64,000 nt of DNA from CAYVTZ01 sp964454685 (GTDB lineage: Bacteria > Bacillota > Clostridia > Christensenellales > Christensenellaceae): contig CAYVTZ010000005.1 of NCBI GenBank assembly GCA_964454685.1, forward strand, positions 48,227 to 112,226, read 5' to 3'. The notes under the pieces were generated by a model. The model searched no databases and was not told the DNA's origin. It saw only the letters and a list, made by a program, of their open reading frames with translations. Position numbers and translations under genes: made by a program. This document shows, piece after piece, positions 51,954 through 60,888 of this stretch. Numbering within the stretch: position 1 is the stretch's first letter; each line of letters starts with the position of its first letter.

Positions 51954-53336
51954 TTACCGCTTCGGCAAATGAATACACTCGCCCAAAGCGTCCGCGCATG
52001 CTTCCATAAACGCTTCGCTCATCGTGGGATGCGCATGAATGATGTCCTTGATTTCATATGCCGTCACTTCCATCGCCATCAGCGATGCAGGCTCCGCAAT
52101 CATCTCCGTCACGCAAGCGCCCATCATGTGCACGCCCAGCACTTCGCCGTATTTCTTATCAATGATAACCTTGATGAAACCGTCCGTTGTGCCGCTCGCC
52201 AGCGCTCTGCCGTTCGCCGCAAAGGGGAACCGACCGATGCCGATTGCGTCCTTGCCCAGCTTTTCCATGGCCGTTTTCTCATCCATGCCCACCGATGCCA
52301 CCTCGGGAATCGTGTATACGCAGGACGGTACAAGGCTCAAATCACAGGTCTCGTTGTGCCCCAGCGCATTCGCCGCCGCCACTTCGCCCATTTTAAACGC
52401 GGAGTGTGCCAGCATACTGCGCCCGTTGATGTCGCCCGGCGCATAAATGTTTGCAATGTTGGTGCGCATCTTGTCGTCCACCACCACATAACCACGCTCG
52501 GTCGTCACCTTGTCCTTGAGCTTGCCGAGGCAAGTAAGGTCAGGCTTTCTGCCCACCGAAAGCAGCACATTGTCGCACTCGATGATCTTGCCGTCCACCT
52601 TAACCGCCAGTCCGCCCGACGTCTTGGAAATCTCCTCCACGCCTTTGCCGGTAATCACGTCGATGCCGTTGCCCTTCATGATCTTCTGCGTCTGCGCGGA
52701 AAGCTCTGCATCCAACATCGGCAGAATGCCGGGCATTGCCTCCACAATCGTTACCTTGCTGCCAAATGCGCCAAATGCCGTCGCAATCTCGCAGCCAATC
52801 ACGCCGCCGCCAATCACCAGCAAACGCTTCGGCAACACCGTCAAGTCCAAAATGCTGTCGCTCGTCAGTACGCCTTCCGTCTCAATGCCCTTGATGGGCA
52901 CCATGCCCACCACAGACCCGCCGCACAGCAGCACCGATTTCGCGCCATATGTCTCGCCGCCGCACACAATGGTCTTTTCCGTCTCCATCGCCGCTTCGCC
53001 GTATACCACGCTCACGCCATGCGATTTCAACAATCCCGCAACACCGCCGGTCAGCTTCTTGACCACGTCGTTTTTGTACGCAACCACCTTGCCCATGTCT
53101 ACGCCGCATTTTGCGTCGTTGACGATGCCGCGCTTGTGCGCATGGATGATCTCGTGCATCACTTCCGCTGTCTTGATGTACGACTTTGTGGGGATGCAGC
53201 CGCGGTTGAGGCAAGTTCCCCCAACCACGGATTTTTCAAATAATACTACCTTGCCGCCCAGCATCGCCGCTTTGATCGCCGCAACATACCCCGCAGGGCC
53301 GCCGCCAATGACCGCTACATCAAATTCTTTTAACAT
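51954..53336 (-). CDS. lpdA: Dihydrolipoyl dehydrogenase (E3)
   Basis: A 460-residue flavoprotein that reoxidises dihydrolipoamide on the E2 subunit, reducing NAD+. It has the FAD site VAVIGGGPAGYVAA, the redox disulfide GTCLNRGCIPTK (Cys42/Cys47), the NAD site VIGGGVIGCEIA and the C-terminal HAHPTMSE active-site His/Glu pair. There is no extra lipoyl domain. It overlaps the E2 gene by seven bases and is the last gene of the operon. Confidence 0.96.
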   Translation of the reverse strand: MLKEFDVAVIGGGPAGYVAAIKAAMLGGKVVLFEKSVVGGTCLNRGCIPTKSYIKTAEVMHEIIHAHKRGIVNDAKCGVDMGKVVAYKNDVVKKLTGGVAGLLKSHGVSVVYGEAAMETEKTIVCGGETYGAKSVLLCGGSVVGMVPIKGIETEGVLTSDSILDLTVLPKRLLVIGGGVIGCEIATAFGAFGSKVTIVEAMPGILPMLDAELSAQTQKIMKGNGIDVITGKGVEEISKTSGGLAVKVDGKIIECDNVLLSVGRKPDLTCLGKLKDKVTTERGYVVVDDKMRTNIANIYAPGDINGRSMLAHSAFKMGEVAAANALGHNETCDLSLVPSCVYTIPEVASVGMDEKTAMEKLGKDAIGIGRFPFAANGRALASGTTDGFIKVIIDKKYGEVLGVHMMGACVTEMIAEPASLMAMEVTAYEIKDIIHAHPTMSEAFMEACADALGECIHLPKR

Positions 53337-54604
53337 AACGCCTCCATCGGATTCTCAATCAATTCTTTCATGCGCAGCTGCAAGTTCGCCGCGCCCGTAC
53401 CGTCCATGATGCGGTGATCCCACGTCAGGGAAAGCATCATCACTTTTTTCACGACGATCTCGCCTTCCACCAGCGCCAGTTCGTCCTCAATCGCGCATAC
53501 GCCGAGGATGCCGGATTCCGGCTGGTTGATGATGGGCGTAAAGGAATGAATGCCGTACATACCCACGTTCGAGATGGTGAACGTACCGCCGGACAGTTCA
53601 TCCGGTTTCAGCGCTCCCGCTCTCGCGCGCTTTGCAAGATCCTTCGCCATAGAAGAGATCTCACCCAGTCCATAACGGTTCGCCTCACGGATCACCGGCA
53701 CCAGCAGACCTTCGTCCATGCCTACCGCAAAGCCGATGTTCGCGTGTGCCTTCACCACAAATTCGTCGCCGTCAATCTGCGTGCGTGCCAGTTCGCTTTC
53801 CGCAACCACGCGCGCCACAATCTTAATCATGAAGTCGTTCACAGAGATTTTCTGCTCGCGTCCTTCGTTCAGTTGCTTGCGCAGTGCCAGCAGCTTGGTC
53901 ACATCCACCTTCATGTTCTGCGTCACCACAGGACATTGCGTGTGGCTCGCCAGCATACGCTGTGCAATCACCTTGCGCATCCCCTTCACAGGAATGCGAA
54001 CGTCACCTTCCGCAGTGGGCACCGGTACGCTTGCCAGCACGTCTGCTTTGGTCACTTTGCCCGCATGTCCGCTGCCCGCAACCGCAGACAGGTCCACACC
54101 CTGATCGTCCGCAATGCGCTTTGCAAGCGGTGTCGCCAGCACATCGTTCGCCTTGATTTCGCCATGCTTGCCGCTGGGCGCAACCGATCCGAGGTCAATG
54201 CCTTTTTCCTTCGCCAATGCCTTTGCATAAGGCGTCGCAATCACGTCGCCGGATGCCACGGAGGCAGCCGCCACAGGCGCGCTTGCCACAGGCGTTGCCG
54301 GAGCCGCTTCCACCGCTGCCGGAGCAGCAGCCGCACCACCCGCCGCCGGAGCAGCCGGAGGCACTTCGCCTTCTTTGCCAATCCAACCGATAACTTCCAG
54401 CACGGGAATCATCGAATCTTCTTTGCCGTACTGCGCCAAAATCACGCCCGTCGCGGGCGATTCCACTTCCATGGTGATTTTGTCGGTTTCAATTTCCATA
54501 ATCGGCTCGTCAAATTCCACTTTATCGCCCACACTTTTGAGCCAGCGGATCAACTTACCTTCCTGCATATCCATGCCCGCTTTGGGCATAATGATCTCTG
54601 TCAT
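53330..54604 (-). CDS. 2-oxoacid dehydrogenase E2 acyltransferase with two binding domains
   Basis: A 424-residue E2 core subunit. The lipoyl domain at 1-75 has lipoylated Lys42 (ETDKITM). A Pro/Ala-rich linker is followed by two tandem peripheral-subunit-binding domains, ATPYAKALAKEKGIDL and ATPLAKRIADDQGVDL (about 120-193). The catalytic domain carries DHRIMDG (His397, Asp401). It should transfer acyl groups to CoA. The operon type fits acetoin or pyruvate dehydrogenase; the oxoacid is not fixed by sequence. Confidence 0.93.
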   Translation of the reverse strand: MTEIIMPKAGMDMQEGKLIRWLKSVGDKVEFDEPIMEIETDKITMEVESPATGVILAQYGKEDSMIPVLEVIGWIGKEGEVPPAAPAAGGAAAAPAAVEAAPATPVASAPVAAASVASGDVIATPYAKALAKEKGIDLGSVAPSGKHGEIKANDVLATPLAKRIADDQGVDLSAVAGSGHAGKVTKADVLASVPVPTAEGDVRIPVKGMRKVIAQRMLASHTQCPVVTQNMKVDVTKLLALRKQLNEGREQKISVNDFMIKIVARVVAESELARTQIDGDEFVVKAHANIGFAVGMDEGLLVPVIREANRYGLGEISSMAKDLAKRARAGALKPDELSGGTFTISNVGMYGIHSFTPIINQPESGILGVCAIEDELALVEGEIVVKKVMMLSLTWDHRIMDGTGAANLQLRMKELIENPMEALC

Positions 54605-54615
54605 ATTCCTTCACC

Positions 54616-55590
54616 TCAAAGAATTTCGTGTACCGCAGCAATGATCTTTGCCTTGGTGGGAATGATTTCACGTTCCAAAATCGGGTTGAACGGAATCGGT
54701 ACAGACATCGCGCCCAAACGCTTGATGGGTCCATCCAGATAGTAAAACGCTTCGCTGTCCGCAACCTGTGCCGACACTTCAGCGCCAACCCCAAGGAACT
54801 GCACCGCCTCATGCGCGATAATCAGATGTTTGGTCTTTTTCACGGATTCAATCACCGTGTTAATGTCCAGCGGCACGATGCTGCGTAGGTCGATGACTTC
54901 CGCACTGATGCCTTCCGCTGCCAAATCTTCCGCCGTCTCCAAACACATGTTCACAATTTTTCCGTATGTCACGATGGTCACATCCGTGCCCTCGCGTTTG
55001 ATGTCCGCAACGCCCAGCGGAATGGTGTAATCGCCTTCCGGCACTTCACCCTTCGTGCGATAAAGCTGCTTCTGTTCGAGGAACATGACAGGGTTGTTAT
55101 CGCGGATTGCCGATTTCAGCAAGCCCTTTGCGTCATACGGCGTGGACGGAATCACCACTTTTAAACCGGGCATGTGCGCCAGCACCGCTTCCAAACTCTG
55201 GCTGTGCTGTGCCGCCGCGCCCGTGCCGCTGCCGGAGGGCGTGCGCATCACCATCGGTACAGAAACCTTGCCGCCAAACATCGTGCGCAGCTTGGGAGCC
55301 TCGTTCACCAGCTCGTCATAGCAGACACACATAAAGTCCGAAAACATCAGTTCCACAATGGGGCGGAATCCTTCCATCGCCGCGCCAATCGCCGCGCCAA
55401 CAAATCCCTGCTCCGCAATGGGGGTGTCCATGATGCGCTCAGGGCCAAATTCCTCCAGCATACCCTTGGATACACCAAAAGCGCCACAGTATTCCCCAAT
55501 ATCTTCACCCATCATAAACACGGTTTCATCTTTACGCATTTCTTCCGAAATCGCGTCATTGATTGCTTGTGCATAAGTAATTTCAGCCAT
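54616..55590 (-). CDS. Thiamine-dependent dehydrogenase E1 beta subunit
   Basis: A 324-residue E1-beta: ITYAQAINDAISEEM at the start, GEDIGEYCGAFGVSKG, DTPIAEQGFVGAAIGAA and SGTGAAAQHSQSLEA, the phosphorylation-loop-like segment with catalytic His. ATG 55590 fits the family's N-terminus; the ORF runs to 55662 inside the E1-alpha gene. It pairs with E1-alpha to decarboxylate the oxoacid or cleave acetoin. Confidence 0.95.
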   Translation of the reverse strand: MAEITYAQAINDAISEEMRKDETVFMMGEDIGEYCGAFGVSKGMLEEFGPERIMDTPIAEQGFVGAAIGAAMEGFRPIVELMFSDFMCVCYDELVNEAPKLRTMFGGKVSVPMVMRTPSGSGTGAAAQHSQSLEAVLAHMPGLKVVIPSTPYDAKGLLKSAIRDNNPVMFLEQKQLYRTKGEVPEGDYTIPLGVADIKREGTDVTIVTYGKIVNMCLETAEDLAAEGISAEVIDLRSIVPLDINTVIESVKKTKHLIIAHEAVQFLGVGAEVSAQVADSEAFYYLDGPIKRLGAMSVPIPFNPILEREIIPTKAKIIAAVHEIL

Positions 55591-55600
55591 AAATTCCCTC

Positions 55601-56566
55601 CTATTCTGCGTACACGTAAGACGTGAGCTGCTCCATCGTCGGTTCGCCCGACGCAAGCGCAAATTCCACCGATGCTTCTACTGCATCCGAAACCTGCTCT
55701 TCCACTGCATCCAGTTCCTTTTCCGTAAAGCCGTTTTTCAACAGCTCCGCACGGAAGCGCTTGATGGGGCATTTTTCTTTCCACGCCGCAATCTCTTCCT
55801 TGGTGCGGTAAAGGTTTCCGTCGCTCTTTGAGTGACCGGAGATGCGGTATGTGTTTTCCACCACCAGCATCGGGCCGTTTTTCAAAACAGATGCGCGCGC
55901 TTTTTTGATGGTCTCGTAAATCGCCAGCACATCATTGCCGTCCACATCCACCGCGTCCATGCCAAAGGGATACGCGCGTTTTTTGATATCCGTATCCTTC
56001 ATCACCTTGGAAATGTGCGTAGACATACCATATGTGTTGTTCACACAGACAAACAGCACCGGAAGGTTCCACACCGCTGCAAGGTTCATCGCCTCAAAGG
56101 TCGCGCCCTCGTTTGCCGTGCCGTCACCAAAGAAAATAGTCACGATGCGGTCTTTCTCTTTGCGCTTTTTGATTGCCAGCGCAACGCCGCCCGCCATAAC
56201 CGCGCTTGCACCCAGCACACCGTCAGCGCCAAAATAGTGCTTGTCCGGATCTGCAATGTGCATGCTGCCGCCCAAACCGCCGCATACGCCGGTTACCTTC
56301 GCCAAAATCTCCGCCATAGTCTGGTTCAAGTCAAGGCCTTTCGCCAGCGCCTGCGCGTGTCCGCGATGCGTACCAAATACAAAGTCGTTTTCCTTGAGCG
56401 CCAGAATGGTGCCTGTCGCCGTTGCTTCCTCGCCAATGCCAAGGTGCGTTGTGCCGTGCACCATACCCTTGGAGAACAGAAGCTGCACTTTTTCTTCAAA
56501 TTTTCTGCCAAGGTACAGTGTGTGCAATACTTCCGTCAGGAACTTTTTACTATACTTCTCTTTCAT
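55601..56566 (-). CDS. Thiamine-dependent dehydrogenase E1 alpha subunit
   Basis: A 321-residue E1-alpha. The thiamine-diphosphate motif is FFGDGTANEGATFEAMNLAAVW ending NN (GDG...N), with CGGLGGSMHIAD and GTHRGHAQALAKG typical of acetoin/pyruvate dehydrogenases. AGGAGGG precedes the ATG. It lies after the SorC-family gene with a 16-nt gap, so it is likely controlled by it. Confidence 0.94.
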   Translation of the reverse strand: MKEKYSKKFLTEVLHTLYLGRKFEEKVQLLFSKGMVHGTTHLGIGEEATATGTILALKENDFVFGTHRGHAQALAKGLDLNQTMAEILAKVTGVCGGLGGSMHIADPDKHYFGADGVLGASAVMAGGVALAIKKRKEKDRIVTIFFGDGTANEGATFEAMNLAAVWNLPVLFVCVNNTYGMSTHISKVMKDTDIKKRAYPFGMDAVDVDGNDVLAIYETIKKARASVLKNGPMLVVENTYRISGHSKSDGNLYRTKEEIAAWKEKCPIKRFRAELLKNGFTEKELDAVEEQVSDAVEASVEFALASGEPTMEQLTSYVYAE

Positions 56567-56582
56567 AGAGCCCTCCTAAGTT

Positions 56583-57539
56583 TTATTGTTCGATTACCTT
56601 TGAGGCCGCTTCCTCGTCCACGGCCAATATGCTGACCAGCCCGCTCTTAAGCGCCGCCTGAATGGCGTCCGCCTTTCGCGCGCCACATGCTACGCCGATC
56701 ACATTGTCAATGCGCTTCATGCTGTCATATTCAATGCCCATACGTCGTTTGTTGAATTCGTGCGCGCACAGATTACCGCTTGCGTCAATCTGCATCCCGC
56801 AAATGTCCGCCACCGCGCCATCCCGCACCAGTTCTTCCAGCAGGGCGTCGCTGATATACCCGGCGCGTACCGAGGAGCTCAGCGTCCGCTGTGAAGACCC
56901 TATGCCCACCAGCGCAATGTCTATATGCTGCATCCGCGCAAAGTGTGCAGCCACATCCGTTTCCTGCAACAGCAGCTCCTTGAGTTTCTCGTTTTGTACC
57001 AAATATGGCACAAAGGCAAAGTGCGCGTTTCCATTGAGGCTCTCCGCCGCAATTTTGGCGATCTCAAGACCGTTGGTGTCGGCGCTCTGCGCACCCACAC
57101 CGCCCACAAGCTGTATCACATCCACGTGCATGCTGTCATTCAGCTTGCGAATGGCAAGCGCCACCTTATAGAGTGTCGTACCCCACGCAACGCCCATCAG
57201 CATCCCCGTTTTAAGCATGCGCGGCAGATATGCCGCCGTCGCCTGTGCCAGCGCCAGCTTGGTCTCCTGTTCATCCGCCTTGGACGGTACGATGATAACG
57301 TCTTTGAGCGCATAACGCCGGAGCAATTCATTGCGCATCTCATAGCCCACCGAGGTTGTCTCGTTGACGTAAAACTCAATAATTTTTTGCTCCACGCACA
57401 GCTTTAGCATTCTCGAAATGTTCGAGCGGGAAAGATGCACCGTGTCTGCAATTTCCTGTTGCGTTCTTCCTTCTATGTAATACATTTTTGCGATGCTGAC
57501 CAGCAGATCACGACGCGCAAATAAATTTGCTTCCTTCAT
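56583..57539 (-). CDS. SorC/DeoR-type sugar-binding transcriptional regulator
   Basis: A 318-residue regulator. The N-terminal helix-turn-helix is GRTQQEIADTVHLSRSNISRML; the rest is a SorC-type sugar-phosphate-binding domain (GMLMGVAWGTTLYKVA, VDVIQLVGGVGAQ). It lies between a nitroreductase gene and E1-alpha, and probably senses a phosphorylated sugar to switch the dehydrogenase operon. Inverted TGTGAAT half-sites upstream of the nitroreductase are candidate targets. Confidence 0.9.
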   Translation of the reverse strand: MKEANLFARRDLLVSIAKMYYIEGRTQQEIADTVHLSRSNISRMLKLCVEQKIIEFYVNETTSVGYEMRNELLRRYALKDVIIVPSKADEQETKLALAQATAAYLPRMLKTGMLMGVAWGTTLYKVALAIRKLNDSMHVDVIQLVGGVGAQSADTNGLEIAKIAAESLNGNAHFAFVPYLVQNEKLKELLLQETDVAAHFARMQHIDIALVGIGSSQRTLSSSVRAGYISDALLEELVRDGAVADICGMQIDASGNLCAHEFNKRRMGIEYDSMKRIDNVIGVACGARKADAIQAALKSGLVSILAVDEEAASKVIEQ

Positions 57540-57551
57540 TCACGAACTCCG

Positions 57552-58094
57552 TTATTGATATGTCAAGAGGTCGGTCACCGTCTTGCGCTTGGGCATCGCA
57601 GGTGCCTCGTCCGGCGTACCGATCGCAACCAGCGCCGCAACCTTCTGCCCTTCTGCAATTCCTGCAACCTCGATGATTTTCGCTTCATCAAAAATCCCCA
57701 TGATTACGCTGCCCAGTCCCTGCTCTTGCGCGGCAAGGCAAAAGGTTTGCGTGGCAATCCCGGCGTCAAACATCTCCCAGCCGTCTTTTTTGCTGGTCGA
57801 AAAGGAACCGTCCCGTTCAAATCCGCTGCGTCCGGTAATATATGTGACAATCATCACACCGGGAGCGCCCTTGATGGTGCTGGCATTGTATGCGAAACCC
57901 ATCACACATTCGTCTGCAATGCGCGAAAGCAGCGCCTTGTCCTCAATCAGGACATAACGCGCAATCTGCGTATTCTTCCAGGATGGTGCATAGGATGCCG
58001 CCTGCACCGCAGCCTCAATTTTCTCATGGCTGAGCGGTTCCGGGGTAAACTTGCGCACACTTCTGCGTTCCTGTACCACTTTTCCAAATTCCAT
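57552..58094 (-). CDS. Nitroreductase family FMN protein
   Basis: A 180-residue FMN-dependent oxidoreductase with QERRSVRKFTPEP at the N-terminus, YAPSWKNTQIARYV and AQEQGLGSVIMGIF. It reduces quinones, nitro compounds or flavins with NAD(P)H; the physiological substrate is not known. AAAGGAG precedes the ATG, and the SorC-type gene follows after 12 nt, so it is the first gene of the operon. Confidence 0.9.
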   Translation of the reverse strand: MEFGKVVQERRSVRKFTPEPLSHEKIEAAVQAASYAPSWKNTQIARYVLIEDKALLSRIADECVMGFAYNASTIKGAPGVMIVTYITGRSGFERDGSFSTSKKDGWEMFDAGIATQTFCLAAQEQGLGSVIMGIFDEAKIIEVAGIAEGQKVAALVAIGTPDEAPAMPKRKTVTDLLTYQ

Positions 58095-58124
58095 GCAAAA
58101 AAACTCCTTTCACTTGCTACTCTC

Positions 58125-58153
58125 ATTGTACTAAATTCACATAATTTCGTCAA
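58125..58153 (-). promoter_or_regulatory. Promoter of the nitroreductase-SorC-dehydrogenase operon
   Basis: TTGACG (58153-58148), 17 bp, TACAAT (58130-58125). Confidence 0.75.
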
Positions 58154-58190
58154 GTGTGAATCAGATCATTTTTACGCACATTTGTGAATC
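58135..58190. promoter_or_regulatory. Candidate SorC-family operator cluster
   Basis: ATTCACA (58135-58141), 13 bp, TGTGAAT (58155-58161) straddles the -35 element. A further CACA-TT-TGTG lies at 58177-58186, and TGTGAATC recurs at 28-bp spacing (58155 and 58183). Confidence 0.55.
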
Positions 58191-58236
58191 ATGCCTCATG
58201 CGCTCATCTAATCTGCCTTAACACATTCTAAATTGC

Positions 58237-59766
58237 TTAATCGTACCACTTCTCCGCAAACATCGACTGCCGATAATAGCTATCCTTCATCGCGTCATAC
58301 ATGTCACGATAAATCGCATACAAATCATCGTAAAGAGGCACGTTTTTCGCGTTCGGCTCAATGGTTTTCTCGCGCTTGATCCACGCCTCGCACGCTTCCT
58401 TCTCTGTGGCAAAAAATCCGGTTCCCACCGCCGCTAGAATCGCCGCTCCCACACAGCCCGCTTCTTCCACATTGGTCGTCACCACCGTGCTGCCAAAGAT
58501 GTCCGCTTGAATCTGCAACCAAAGATCGCTCTTTGCACCGCCGCCCGATGCGCGAATCTCGTTGAGCGCAATGTTCTTCGCCTTTAATCCTTCAATGGTG
58601 TCGCGCAGGCTGAAGGTCACGCCCTCCATCACGCTGCGGCACAACTCCGGCATACCATGCCGATAGGTCAGCCCGGTGAACACGCCCTTTGCGTACGGAT
58701 CCGGATGCGGCGTGCGCTCTCCATTCAAATATGGCAGGAAAAGCAATCCCTCGCTGCCGCAGCGCGCCTGCTCTGCACAAGCCGTAATCTGCGGATAGTT
58801 CAGCTTTTCGCCTTCCGCTTTAAATCCATTCACCACCACATCGCGCAGCCATTTAAAGGAACCACCCGCGCCCAGCGTACACCCAAAGAACGTGTAGGTT
58901 TCGGGAATCGCGTGGCAGTACGCCAAAATCACTGCTTCCAAATCATCTTTAATGGGCTTCTGCGTCGCCGCAAACACCACGCCGGATGTACCGATCGTCG
59001 CAGAGACCATACCCTCTTCTACAATACCGTTGCCGATCGCGCAGGCTGGCTGGTCTCCCGCGCCCGCCACCACCGGAACACCGGCGTTTAATCCCAGCTC
59101 TTTCGCCGCCTGTTCGGTCAATACGCCCGCCACATCGTGCGATTCCAACACACGCTGCGGGAAGATGTGCGTTGGCAAAGCGCAAAGCGCCATCATCTCT
59201 TCCGACCATTTGCGTTTTGCAATATCAAACAAATACGATCCGCTCGCATCGGAAACTTCCACCGCAATGTCACCCGTCATGCAAAAGCGTAGGTAGTCTT
59301 TGGGAAACAGCACATGCGCAATACGCTCAAACAGGTCGGGCCTGTTCTTTTTGATCCACATCAGCTTGGGACCCCAGTATCCTGTCAGCGGCACATTATG
59401 CGTCAAATCAAGCAATTTGGGCATACCAATGTCTGCGCGCAGCACATCCACTTCCGCATAAGCGCGCTGATCCAGCCAAATCAGGCAATTTTCCAGCAGT
59501 TCCTTGTTTTTGTCCATCATCACCGCGCCCAGCATCTGCCCCGAAAGCCCGATGCCAGCCACCGTGTCCTTGTGTCCGCGTACTGCTTCGTTCACCGCAT
59601 ATTTACAGGCACTCCACCAGTCCCGCGGATCCTGCTCCACCCACATTTGTTTGGGTGTGATCAGGTCGATCTCCTGATACCCGGTTGCCAAAATCTTGCC
59701 GTTTTCATCTACCAGCACCGCCTTGATGCCGCTCGTACCACTATCAATGCCCAAAAAAGTTTTCAT
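58237..59766 (-). CDS. xylB: Xylulokinase-type FGGY carbohydrate kinase
   Basis: A 509-residue FGGY kinase: IDSGTSGIKAVLVD (phosphate 1), GIGLSGQMLGA and DQRAYAEVD, then PVVAGAGDQPACAIGNG with the catalytic Asp. Closest in type to XylB, phosphorylating D-xylulose or a related ketose or polyol. AGGGGG precedes the ATG. It lies at the end of a sugar ABC operon, so it likely phosphorylates the imported sugar or its isomerised product. No isomerase is in the window. Confidence 0.9.
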   Translation of the reverse strand: MKTFLGIDSGTSGIKAVLVDENGKILATGYQEIDLITPKQMWVEQDPRDWWSACKYAVNEAVRGHKDTVAGIGLSGQMLGAVMMDKNKELLENCLIWLDQRAYAEVDVLRADIGMPKLLDLTHNVPLTGYWGPKLMWIKKNRPDLFERIAHVLFPKDYLRFCMTGDIAVEVSDASGSYLFDIAKRKWSEEMMALCALPTHIFPQRVLESHDVAGVLTEQAAKELGLNAGVPVVAGAGDQPACAIGNGIVEEGMVSATIGTSGVVFAATQKPIKDDLEAVILAYCHAIPETYTFFGCTLGAGGSFKWLRDVVVNGFKAEGEKLNYPQITACAEQARCGSEGLLFLPYLNGERTPHPDPYAKGVFTGLTYRHGMPELCRSVMEGVTFSLRDTIEGLKAKNIALNEIRASGGGAKSDLWLQIQADIFGSTVVTTNVEEAGCVGAAILAAVGTGFFATEKEACEAWIKREKTIEPNAKNVPLYDDLYAIYRDMYDAMKDSYYRQSMFAEKWYD

Positions 59767-59837
59767 ATTGCCCCCTTACTACGCTGTATGCGCAAAATGA
59801 TTTGGTTGTATCGCTATCATATCTTAAATTAGATGTG

Positions 59838-59873
59838 TGAAAACCGGAACGAACATGCCGCCCCGGTTTTCAA
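59838..59873. other. Stem-loop between permease gene and xylB
   Basis: GAAAACCGG pairs with CCGGTTTTC around a loop, without a clear T run downstream. It may separate or moderate expression of xylB from the ABC transporter genes. Confidence 0.45.
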
Positions 59874-59886
59874 AAAGTCCAATTCC

Positions 59887-60873
59887 TTAGGATGCTTGCT
59901 TCGCAGCAACGGTCGCCGCCTTGCGCAGCACCTTTTTGTTGCTGCCGACGCTGTTTACCAGCACCGCCACAAACAATACGATTCCCGTCACAATCTGCTG
60001 GAAGAATGTTTCCACACCCATCATCTTCATGCCGTTTGTCAGGAACATCAGGATCAGTGTGCCAATGACCGCGCCGATCACCGTGCCTTCACCGCCCTTG
60101 ATGTTGATGCCGCCTAAAATGACTGCCGCAATCACGGAGAATTCCATGCCTGTTCCAATCGTCGGGTCTGCACTGCCCAGGCGTCCCACCATCCACACAC
60201 CGCAGAACGCCGCAACCGCACCACTCAAGATGAAGTAGGTCATGCGCATCCGGAATACGTTGATGCCGGCATAGTATGCCGCATTTGCGTTGCCGCCGAT
60301 TGCCGTCGCATATTTGCCCAGCAACGTTTTGCGTTCCAAAAAGACGAACAGTATGATCACGCCAATCACGATGAACAACGCCAGCGGAATTTCGTCAAAC
60401 AGCTTCATCGAGTTGAATGCCGTGATGGGCTTGACCAGCGGATCGCTGATCGGGATTGCGTTACAAATCACCAGCGCCAGTCCCGCTGTAATGATCCATG
60501 TTGCCAGCGTCGCCATGATCGCCGGAATCTTGAGTTTCTCCATAATGAGCGTATTCGCCACACCCACCAAAGCGCCAAACACCATCACCACCGGAATGGC
60601 CAGCCATGGGTTCATGCCCCACAGACAGAAATAACCGTAGATCATTGCGGAAAGCGCCATCACGCCGCCAATCGAAAGGTCGATCGCGCCGCTGATGATC
60701 ACAAACGCCATCGTGCAGGCAAGCAGCAGCTGCGGCAGACTCTGCCGGAACATGCTCATTACATTATACATACTGAAAAACTTACCGTTCTGCGTCGTAA
60801 AGAATACACACAGGGCGACCAAAATCACCAACAGTACAAGGTTTTGTTTTGCTGATTTACCAATTTTACTCAT
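59887..60873 (-). CDS. Ribose-type sugar ABC transporter permease
   Basis: A 328-residue RbsC-type permease with about nine helices and the family segments MAFVIISGAIDLSIGGVMAL and AAVILGGINIKGGEGTVIGA. GGGGGG precedes the start. It pairs with the next upstream permease to form the channel for a pentose or hexose. Confidence 0.93.
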   Translation of the reverse strand: MSKIGKSAKQNLVLLVILVALCVFFTTQNGKFFSMYNVMSMFRQSLPQLLLACTMAFVIISGAIDLSIGGVMALSAMIYGYFCLWGMNPWLAIPVVMVFGALVGVANTLIMEKLKIPAIMATLATWIITAGLALVICNAIPISDPLVKPITAFNSMKLFDEIPLALFIVIGVIILFVFLERKTLLGKYATAIGGNANAAYYAGINVFRMRMTYFILSGAVAAFCGVWMVGRLGSADPTIGTGMEFSVIAAVILGGINIKGGEGTVIGAVIGTLILMFLTNGMKMMGVETFFQQIVTGIVLFVAVLVNSVGSNKKVLRKAATVAAKQAS

Positions 60874-60888
60874 TGCTCGAACCCCCCG

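Noticed and set aside
51855..54742. Long plus-strand frames of 462 and 442 codons opposite the lpdA and E2 genes
   Set aside because: They are antisense to strongly conserved enzymes, are His/Arg-rich and match no family; they are shadows caused by codon bias.
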